This document shows, piece by piece, positions 58,015 through 64,000 of a stretch of 64,000 nt of DNA. The notes under the pieces were generated by a model. The model did no database searches. It saw only the letters and a program-made list of their open reading frames with translations, and was not told the DNA's origin. Origin of the DNA: Peribacillus simplex (GTDB lineage: Bacteria; Bacillota; Bacilli; Bacillales; DSM-1321); NCBI RefSeq assembly GCF_001578185.1, contig NZ_CP011008.1, positions 2,632,001 through 2,696,000 of the forward strand, in the 5' to 3' direction. The position numbers were made by a program, and so were the translations under genes. Positions within the stretch are counted from its first letter, which is position 1, and the number at the start of each line of letters is the position of its first letter.

Positions 58015-58869
58015 ATGAAGAAAATAATGCTATTTATCTTACTATCATCCTTATTATTAAACCTTTCTCCGATAATTGTTCAAGCTGACAAAAAACTGAA
58101 TAAAGAGCTAATGAAAATTGTTAATGAGTTTAAACCGTCGAACTCGTTAATTGTAAGTCCTGACAAACCTTTCCCTACAAAGTCAATTAAACTATATGAC
58201 TTTAATCAAGATGGACGGAAAGAAATAATCGTTACTTTTGAAGTTAAAGCAAAAGAACAGCCTTCCCCTTCCCAGTATGGAGCAATGGTATTAAAGAAGG
58301 TTAATAATAAGTGGGAAAAAATATGGGAGACAAGAATTAAAGGAGTAGATTTAGATTTTTCTGGATTAGCTGATATTACTGGTGATGGTACAAAAGAATA
58401 TCTATTTGGTGTTACAATTGGCGCAGCATTAGGAAGTAAACTTAAAATTTTCCAGTGGAATGATAACTCATTCAAAAATATTGCAGAAGTTCTTTATCAT
58501 GAAATTGACATTTTGAATGGAAATCAAAAAGAAGGTTTAGCAGTTTGGCGATGGTATCTTGCTGAGTGTTCTTTAGTAGATGTATTAAAATGGAATGGTG
58601 ATCAATTAGTTTATGATAAAGAATTATTTTCTAAATATTATCCTGTTATCGAAAAATTTTATAACGATAAAATTTCTAAAATGGATGCGTGGTTCTACTG
58701 GTATTGCCTTGCAGATGCTCAAATTAAAGCGAATTTATTTGAAGAAGCTTCTAAATCAATCGAAAAAGGGAGTTTGTTAGCAAAAAAATTATCAATGCCT
58801 GAGGGAGTCCAAAACTTTAACAAATTAAGGGACAGACTGGAAGAAAAGAAAAAAAGCTTAAAGAACTAA
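58015..58869 (+). CDS. Secreted protein with FG-GAP/VCBS-like repeats, unknown function
   Basis: The 284-residue protein has a signal peptide (MKKIMLFILLSSLLLNLSPI, cleavage near VQA-DK at about 25). Two calcium-loop-like repeats (YDFNQDGRKEIIVTF and LADITGDGTKEYLFG) resemble FG-GAP/VCBS modules, and the C-terminal helical part is lysine-rich. AAAGGGGACATAATT precedes the ATG. It diverges from the gerXC remnant. Related proteins occur in Bacillus but the function is unknown. Confidence 0.8.
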   Translation: MKKIMLFILLSSLLLNLSPIIVQADKKLNKELMKIVNEFKPSNSLIVSPDKPFPTKSIKLYDFNQDGRKEIIVTFEVKAKEQPSPSQYGAMVLKKVNNKWEKIWETRIKGVDLDFSGLADITGDGTKEYLFGVTIGAALGSKLKIFQWNDNSFKNIAEVLYHEIDILNGNQKEGLAVWRWYLAECSLVDVLKWNGDQLVYDKELFSKYYPVIEKFYNDKISKMDAWFYWYCLADAQIKANLFEEASKSIEKGSLLAKKLSMPEGVQNFNKLRDRLEEKKKSLKN

Positions 58870-58884
58870 CGGGTGCTTTAATTC

Positions 58885-58910
58885 AAGAAGGTTGCTGGGG
58901 CAGCCTTTCT
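58885..58910 (+). terminator. Terminator-like hairpin, family D variant
   Basis: AGAAGGTTGCTGGGGCAGCCTTTCT follows the secreted-protein stop and resembles the hairpins at 36919 and 38684. Confidence 0.65.
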
Positions 58911-58929
58911 CTTATGGCACTAAAGGGAC

Positions 58930-59352
58930 AGTTTAGTTACACAAGGAGTTATAATATATTAGATTCAGAAGCTTGTAAAAGTGGTGATGAAAAGTGTATA
59001 TAAAGTAACGAGTATATGTAAAGACGCGAAGCTTTGAACAAAGTTGCGATGTTTATAAAAATGATGCGATGCTTTATCTCTTTGATTGAAGAATTTTAAA
59101 TAGTTTGGATATAGGATTAGGTGAAGATGATTCACATATTGCATTCCGTATAAAAGAATGTTATTTTAAAAATAGAATTATGAGAGGACTGATGGTTGAA
59201 TAATGATTAACTAATCTATATTTTAATTTGAAATTAATATTCAAACTAAAAAAATAGGGTTGGTCTATCCATTTTTATAAATCAGTTCATACTTTATTTA
59301 TCATGATTCCAATGATTAATAAGGACTTATTTAGTATGAGTGAAAGACTAAT
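58930..59352. other. Intergenic with a coding scrap
   Basis: The plus strand near 59105-59203 reads LDIGLGEDDSHIAFRIKECY then FKNRIMRGLMVE and a stop, probably the tail of a lost gene. The ABC-F promoter should lie between about 59200 and 59350 but is not clear. Confidence 0.3.
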
Positions 59353-59384
59353 CCTTCCAATTATAAATTGGGAGGTATTTTTTA
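59353..59384 (+). terminator. Intrinsic terminator in the ABC-F leader
   Basis: CCTTCCAATT, loop ATA, AATTGGGAGG (10 bp, one G-U), then TATTTTTTA. It lies 69 bases before a leader ORF, so it may act as an attenuator for the ABC-F transcript. It could instead end a lost upstream gene. Confidence 0.75.
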
Positions 59385-59452
59385 TTCTCTAATAGATAAG
59401 TCGATATTTATTAATCCGTAACTTTAACCCAACAAACAAAGGAGAGAGAAAA

Positions 59453-59506
59453 ATGAGTAATTCAGACACTATTGTTACACATGTAATGCTCTATATAAGT
59501 CGTTAG
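59453..59506 (+). CDS. Leader peptide (uORF1) of the ABC-F gene
   Basis: The 17-codon ORF MSNSDTIVTHVMLYISR has GGAGAGAG 5-6 bases before its ATG. Its last codons form one arm (ATATAAGT, 59493-59500) of alternative hairpins with downstream leader sequence. Such peptides upstream of ribosome-protection genes sense antibiotic-stalled ribosomes, as with erm and vga/vmlR-type leaders. Stalling here would free or mask downstream signals. Confidence 0.65.
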   Translation: MSNSDTIVTHVMLYISR

Positions 59507-59564
59507 TATCCATCAAACTTATATGGAGGAATTAATAAATTGATGGATATTCCGACTTTATATG
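59493..59564 (+). promoter_or_regulatory. Competing hairpins in the ABC-F leader
   Basis: TATCCATCAA (59507-59516) pairs exactly with TTGATGGATA (59540-59549). ATATAAGT (59493-59500) can pair with ACTTATAT (59517-59524) or, as CTATATAAGTCG, with CGACTTTATATG (59553-59564). These pairings exclude one another and cover uORF1's end and uORF2's start. Confidence 0.65.
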
Positions 59565-59605
59565 AAAAGTGTCGATATATAAAGGAGGAATTATTATGTC
59601 AATGA
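59543..59605 (+). CDS. Possible second upstream ORF (uORF2), overlapping the ABC-F start
   Basis: ATG at 59543 (within the 10-bp stem) opens a 20-codon frame starting MDIPTLYEKC and ending at a TGA (59603-59605) seven bases beyond the ABC-F ATG, which would couple translation of the two. GGAGGA at 59525-59530 lies 12 bases upstream, longer than ideal. Confidence 0.4.
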   Translation: MDIPTLYEKCRYIKEELLCQ

Positions 59606-61074
59606 TAAAAGTTCAAGACTTAACTTTTTCATATCCAGGTAGCTTTGATAATATTTTTGAAGGTGTAAACTTTCAAATGGATACGGATTGGAAACTAGGA
59701 TTTATCGGTAGAAACGGACGAGGAAAAACGACATTCTTTAATTTATTATTAGGGAATTATGAGTATAGTGGGAAAATCACTTCTTCGGTAGAATTTAATT
59801 ATTTCCCTTACCCAGTTTCAGATAAGAACAAGTTTACTCATGAAATCCTTGAAGAAATTTGTCCCCAAGCAGAAGATTGGGAATTTCTTCGTGAAATATC
59901 CTATTTAAATGTTGATGCCGAGGTCATGTACCGACCATTTAAAACATTATCAAATGGAGAACAAACAAAGGTATTGCTTGCTGCACTGTTTTTGAATGAG
60001 GGTCAATTTCTATTAATTGATGAGCCAACAAATCATCTAGATACTGATGCACGAAAGATGGTCTCTGATTATCTAAGGAAGAAAAAAGGATTTATTTTAA
60101 TTTCACATGACAGAATCTTTTTAGACGGGTGCGTTGACCATATCTTATCTATAAATAGAGCAAACATTGAAGTCCAAAGTGGTAACTTTTCTTCTTGGAA
60201 GTTAAATTTTGATAGACAGCAGGAACACGAAGAAGCAACAAATGAGCGTCTACAAAAAGACATAGGGAGATTAAAACAGTCTTCAAAGCGTTCAGAAGCT
60301 TGGTCTCATCAAGTGGAGGCCACTAAAAACGGGACAAGGAATTCTGGTTCCAAGTTGGACAAAGGTTTTGTAGGGCATAAAGCGGCCAAGATGATGAAGA
60401 GATCGAAGAATCTTGAATCAAGGAAACAAAAAGCTATTGAAGAAAAGTCAAAATTACTAAAAAATGTAGAGAAAACTGATTCGTTAAAATTAGAACAATT
60501 GAAATTCCAGTCAAATGAATTGGTTGTTTTGGCTGATGTGTCTGTTCAGTATGATGACCAAATAGTGAATGAGCCAATTAGCTTTATAATTGAACAAGGT
60601 GACCGAATTGTACTTGATGGAAAGAATGGAAGTGGGAAAAGTAGTATCCTAAAACTAATTCTAGGACATCCGATTCAGCATACAGGCTCAGTTAATTTAG
60701 GCTCAGGACTCATCATTTCCTATGTCCAACAAGATACTTCTCATTTGAAAGGATCGTTATCAGATTTTATTGAAGAGCAAGAGATTGATGAGACGTTATT
60801 TAAATCTATCCTACGTAAGATGGATTTTGACCGAATTCAATTTGAGAAAGAAATATCTCATTATTCTGGTGGACAAAAGAAAAAGCTGCTTATCGCTAAA
60901 AGTTTATGTGAAAAAGCTCATTTATATATATGGGATGAACCATTAAATTTTATTGATATTTATTCGCGTATGCAGATTGAAGAGCTTATTCAACAATTTA
61001 ATCCCACAATGGTTATTGTTGAGCATGATCAGGCATTTCAACAAACAGTTGCAACAAAAACTATATCTATGTAG
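59596..61074 (+). CDS. ABC-F ribosome-protection protein, Lsa-type
   Basis: The 492-residue protein has two ABC domains and no transmembrane part. NBD1 has GRNGRGKTT, LSNGEQTKVLLAALFLNEGQ and LLIDEPTNHLDTDARK. An interdomain linker of about 90 residues is rich in Lys/Arg/Glu (about 200-300). NBD2 has GKNGSGKSS, YSGGQKKKLLIAKSL and IWDEPLNFID. Linker length and motifs (MDTDWKLGFIGRNGRGKTT) match the Lsa group, which displaces lincosamides, streptogramin A and pleuromutilins. AAAGGAGGAATTATT sets the ATG at 59596. The elaborate leader suggests antibiotic-induced expression. Confidence 0.92.
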   Translation: MSMIKVQDLTFSYPGSFDNIFEGVNFQMDTDWKLGFIGRNGRGKTTFFNLLLGNYEYSGKITSSVEFNYFPYPVSDKNKFTHEILEEICPQAEDWEFLREISYLNVDAEVMYRPFKTLSNGEQTKVLLAALFLNEGQFLLIDEPTNHLDTDARKMVSDYLRKKKGFILISHDRIFLDGCVDHILSINRANIEVQSGNFSSWKLNFDRQQEHEEATNERLQKDIGRLKQSSKRSEAWSHQVEATKNGTRNSGSKLDKGFVGHKAAKMMKRSKNLESRKQKAIEEKSKLLKNVEKTDSLKLEQLKFQSNELVVLADVSVQYDDQIVNEPISFIIEQGDRIVLDGKNGSGKSSILKLILGHPIQHTGSVNLGSGLIISYVQQDTSHLKGSLSDFIEEQEIDETLFKSILRKMDFDRIQFEKEISHYSGGQKKKLLIAKSLCEKAHLYIWDEPLNFIDIYSRMQIEELIQQFNPTMVIVEHDQAFQQTVATKTISM

Positions 61075-61151
61075 TTCAAAGTGAATGATTGAAAGTATAT
61101 TCAGTAAATCAAGTCATTAAACTATAAGGCGCTTTAATGGAGTAGTGAAAA

Positions 61152-61195
61152 AAGGCCTAATTCCTCTACAATAAGTTGAGAATTAGGCTTTTTAA
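61152..61195 (+). terminator. ABC-F terminator
   Basis: AAGGCCTAATTC pairs with GAATTAGGCTT followed by TTTT. Confidence 0.85.
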
Positions 61196-61299
61196 TGGGG
61201 AAATAGGAAATACTTTAACGAAATGCACTTATATCTGGGAATATATAAGACCATAAGGTTTTCCTACTATTAAAGAAGATGTTTAAGAATGTTTCCCTG

Positions 61300-61415
61300 G
61301 TAAGGGCGATAACTGGTAGCTAGCCTTTCCTCCATCGGCATTACCCAACTTCATTGGTACTACGCTGCTATCCGACTCCCTACACAGCATTTGGTTTCCT
61401 TGCATCATATCGATG
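61300..61415 (-). mobile_element. Group II intron maturase 5' remnant
   Basis: The minus strand reads like the region at the start of many Firmicute group II maturase genes: ESDSSVVPMKLGNADGGKAS in one frame. No RT motifs follow. It is distinct from the intron at 54245-56142. Confidence 0.45.
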
Positions 61416-61468
61416 TGTAACGTGCCCAATTGTTAGTCACAATTAACAATTGGAGGTGCAGTTTTTTT

Positions 61469-61657
61469 ATGACAAAGTATTCGTTAGAAACTAAGCTAGC
61501 TGCCGTTCATTTTTTTATTGAGGGTCATGAATCTTTTAAAAATGTAGCTCAGAAGTATGAAGTAAGCAAAACTAAAAGGATTGAGTCCTGTAAAATACAG
61601 GATCCAATCCTTATCAGCTGCTTAAAATACTTTGTCTAACTTTTTGGGTTCACTTCA
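61469..61657 (+). mobile_element. IS3-family (IS150-like) remnant with internal deletion
   Basis: After TTGGAGGTGCAG, an ATG at 61469 encodes MTKYSLETKLAAVHFFIEGH and ESFKNVAQKYEVSKT, the HTH of IS150-type OrfA. The frame then breaks off at a hairpin (AAGGATTGAGTCCTG to CAATCCTT, 61576-61612). TTTGTCTAACTTTTTGGGTT at 61637-61656 looks like the IS right end, so most of orfA and all of orfB were deleted. Confidence 0.7.
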
Positions 61658-61697
61658 CAATACAGGGATCATCTGTTCAATGCTTTCTAGCTTTTTT

Positions 61698-61724
61698 TAA
61701 AATATCCTTTACAAGGGATACACT
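61698..61724 (-). terminator. Probable inhA terminator
   Basis: On the minus strand TATCCCTTGTAAAGGATA forms a short stem followed by TTTTAAAAAAAG, 20-45 bases after the stop. Confidence 0.5.
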
Positions 61725-61745
61725 TTAAATAAGAGAACCACCTTA

Positions 61746-64000
61746 TTATTTATAAAGTACAATTTTACCTACAGTACCGTCAGCACTTTGGCCAACAACG
61801 CGAACCTTTAGTCCGAATTTTGGAATATTACGGCCAACGTCAGGAGCTTGGGTATTGCTGTAATTCTGTTTATCATCAAACATGGCATTGCTTTGAGTAA
61901 AGTTATCTTTCAAGTAGAAAGAAGAATCACCAATGGTCACTTTACTACCTTTGTTTAAGCTAAATGCTGCATCATGCATTTGATAGCTGTTTGAGCCAAG
62001 GACTTTATTAACATCATATACACCGTTTGGATCCTTCCAGTCTTTATAATGCCAGATATTATTGTGCTGGTCGGCGTCGACAACACCTAAGAAACCATCA
62101 CCAGGGTGGTAGTCTGGACCTGTCCAGTTGTTATCGTAGGAGTTATCAACATACCAAACTACTAAACCTTGATCATAAGATAACATGGTTCCTTTACGGT
62201 TCACATTGGCTAAACCTGAATCAGAACCGTTATGGGATCTCCATTCAAGAAGGTAATACTGACTTGCATGTTTTTTGCCATCAGATTTGGAGAAACCTAC
62301 AAAAGTAAATGGTGAAGTTCCTTCCGCATCATCGGACAGAATTGTGCTGCCACCCGCACTTACCTTGATATCATCAACATAAAAACCAGCCATTGCCAAT
62401 CCGCCATCAGTGACATAATTGAAGCTTAATTGGACTTTTTGGCCAGCAAATTGAGATAAATCAAATGTTGCATCTACCCATTTGTTTCCGGAATCTCCTG
62501 TAATACCATTGCCTGGATTTGACCCTTGAGGATCATCATTCGTTGTGATGTTACCATGAACCGTTTGACCATTGACACGAACAGTAGCATAATCATAATC
62601 TTGTTCGATAGAGTACCAGGTTTTAAATGTAAGTTGAGCAGAAGTAGCATTGGATAAGTCAATAGTCGTGTTCATTTTGTTACTTAGATTATTTCCACTC
62701 CCACTGAAGTACTCTGACTTCCCACTTGCAGGCGTATTAACTAATATCTCCTTTTCAGGAAGATTTACTTTAACAACATCATCATTTGTGCCTTTTGTAC
62801 TTGCTTCATCAAGCAAGTACTCTGTTCCTTTAGAAGTAACATCATTTACGTTTATTTGACTTCCTGACTGCCAGTTTGGTATAAAGTCATTTGTTGTCAT
62901 CGTTTGCTGTAAAAACTCTTTGTCATATGGACTGAAGCCAGATGGTTCCGTACCTGGAATTTTCCCTGTCCAGCTTCCACTTGACATGAGTGACCAGTAG
63001 CTGACTGGTTCACCTAAACCGCTGTAAAGAGTGTCATACTCATCCGGCAAGCCTAAATCGTGACCGAATTCATGAGCAAATACGCCCGCAGCTCCATCTT
63101 CTGGTTCAATGGTATAGGCTAGTCCTAACAAATTATCAACACCAAAATAGTTTACATCCGCTTTTGTTTCGGGAATTGGGTAGAGACCGCCTAGATCCCA
63201 GCTGTGAGACCAAATTGCCTCTTCACCAATTTTACCGCCGCCTGCTTCTTCCCCGACACCAGAGTGAATGACCATGACATGGTCAATGATTCCATCTGGT
63301 TCGCGCATATTGCCGTCACCGTCCAAATCAAACTGATCTTCTTTGTCATATTGATTCAAATCAATTGAAGGATCTTTAGCCGCATCAGCAAGGGCTTCCC
63401 GAATAAGTGCTCTTGGATTTTTATCATTACCGGCATTTTCATCATGAGCGCCGTAATAAGCAGCTGGATGTTTGGCTGTATACCAGCCGGCAACCTTACC
63501 ATCCACCGTATAACTGCCGCCGGACTGTTGCTCGTAATACTGTTTCATGGAGATCTTCTTTTTACCATCCGGACCGACATAGCCATTTTCACCGAAAATC
63601 ATATCCTGATAATGTTGGTTGGAGTATGCATCGGGTCCGCTATAATACATGTCTGTTTCATCGGAAGTTAATTGTCCGTGTGGAAGATTAGGAAAATCAA
63701 TTAATAGAACGAGGACCTCGTCTTTCCTTTCCGTACCATCCCAATCTTCTTTTTTGACAGAGGAAACAGTATTTTTCTTTGCTTGCCCTGACTTGTTTCC
63801 TTTTCCCTCATTTAGACCGTTACTATCCATTTTTGCTTTAACTTGTTCTTTTAGTGCGGCCTGCTTCTTTTCAAAAGAATTTTCTTTTTTATTAGTTTCC
63901 GAGGCCGTCGCTAGCTTATGTAAGTACTTTTGTAATGCCTTTTCTGCTTCTGTGGCCGTCGCATCTTTCGGAATCGTTCCATTTTTCTTTAACATCTCAA
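61746..64000 (-). CDS. inhA: Immune inhibitor A-type M6 metalloprotease (5' end beyond window)
   Basis: The frame enters from the right edge, so the true start and signal peptide are missing. About 750 residues are visible: a propeptide with lysine-rich linker, the M6 catalytic domain with zinc motif HEFGHDLGLPDEYD (about 63050-63090), calcium-binding DLDGDGN, and C-terminal MAM-like and VEG modules (TFKTWYSIEQDYDYATVRVN, AGFYVDDIKVSAGG). InhA proteins are secreted zinc proteases of about 790 residues that degrade antimicrobial peptides and matrix proteins and are linked to virulence and spore exosporium in the B. cereus group. Here it is likely a general secreted protease. The ATG at 63993-63995 is internal. 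Confidence 0.94.
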   Translation of the reverse strand, partial: EMLKKNGTIPKDATATEAEKALQKYLHKLATASETNKKENSFEKKQAALKEQVKAKMDSNGLNEGKGNKSGQAKKNTVSSVKKEDWDGTERKDEVLVLLIDFPNLPHGQLTSDETDMYYSGPDAYSNQHYQDMIFGENGYVGPDGKKKISMKQYYEQQSGGSYTVDGKVAGWYTAKHPAAYYGAHDENAGNDKNPRALIREALADAAKDPSIDLNQYDKEDQFDLDGDGNMREPDGIIDHVMVIHSGVGEEAGGGKIGEEAIWSHSWDLGGLYPIPETKADVNYFGVDNLLGLAYTIEPEDGAAGVFAHEFGHDLGLPDEYDTLYSGLGEPVSYWSLMSSGSWTGKIPGTEPSGFSPYDKEFLQQTMTTNDFIPNWQSGSQINVNDVTSKGTEYLLDEASTKGTNDDVVKVNLPEKEILVNTPASGKSEYFSGSGNNLSNKMNTTIDLSNATSAQLTFKTWYSIEQDYDYATVRVNGQTVHGNITTNDDPQGSNPGNGITGDSGNKWVDATFDLSQFAGQKVQLSFNYVTDGGLAMAGFYVDDIKVSAGGSTILSDDAEGTSPFTFVGFSKSDGKKHASQYYLLEWRSHNGSDSGLANVNRKGTMLSYDQGLVVWYVDNSYDNNWTGPDYHPGDGFLGVVDADQHNNIWHYKDWKDPNGVYDVNKVLGSNSYQMHDAAFSLNKGSKVTIGDSSFYLKDNFTQSNAMFDDKQNYSNTQAPDVGRNIPKFGLKVRVVGQSADGTVGKIVLYK

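Overview
The window looks like a chromosomal segment of a low-GC, Gram-positive, spore-forming bacillus. The evidence is strong GGAGG ribosome-binding sites, sigma-A type promoters, U-tailed hairpin terminators, CtsR boxes before clpE, a WalR-type box before a cell-wall hydrolase, a truncated Ger(x)C germination gene, and InhA and ClpE of Bacillus type. The gene mix (E. coli-type SpeD, methylmalonyl-CoA mutase, IS231/IS1182/IS3/IS110 remnants) would suit the Peribacillus simplex group, but that is an inference. I found no tRNA, rRNA or CRISPR.

Layout. 0-9 kb: the end of a YtrA/YtrB-type regulator and ABC operon, a decayed TniB-like ATPase, a PCYCGC lipoprotein, remnants of a formate dehydrogenase locus, type I pullulanase and clpE under two CtsR boxes. 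9-20 kb: an NlpC/P60 hydrolase, a YdjM-type membrane protein, an orphan membrane protein, a divergent LysR/YeiH pair, SpeD, a four-gene OpuC-type compatible-solute ABC transporter and an acyl-CoA dehydrogenase. 20-21 kb and 26-28.5 kb: insertion-sequence debris. 21.4-25.7 kb: a compact flavin-based electron-transfer module (two-component system, FMN-binding exported protein, ApbE flavin transferase, RnfD/NqrB-like membrane protein). 28.6-36 kb: a SinI-like micro-gene, a proline operon in the order P5C reductase, glutamate kinase, GPR (the order of osmoadaptive proHJA operons), and D-serine dehydratase divergent from a cupin-type XRE regulator.

35.6-38.7 kb holds two decayed IS1182-type copies and dispersed hairpin repeats. 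38.9-49.5 kb is the most coherent accessory unit. It holds meaB-mutB-mutA, a FadR-type GntR regulator, a class III CoA-transferase and a MatC-type dicarboxylate carrier. Copies of one palindrome, core GTCGATTGTCGAC, lie at its promoters. I read it as one regulon that imports a dicarboxylate such as malonate or methylmalonate, activates it to a CoA ester and isomerises methylmalonyl-CoA to succinyl-CoA. An ilvC pseudogene sits inside it.

49.6-64 kb is a patchwork of resistance-like genes and decay: an APH-family kinase, a macrolide-type glycosyltransferase, a tyrosine recombinase broken by an antisense group II intron whose maturase is frameshifted, a truncated gerXC, a secreted repeat protein, an Lsa-type ABC-F gene with an elaborate leader (terminator, two upstream ORFs, competing hairpins), an IS3 remnant, and the 3' part of inhA running off the right edge.
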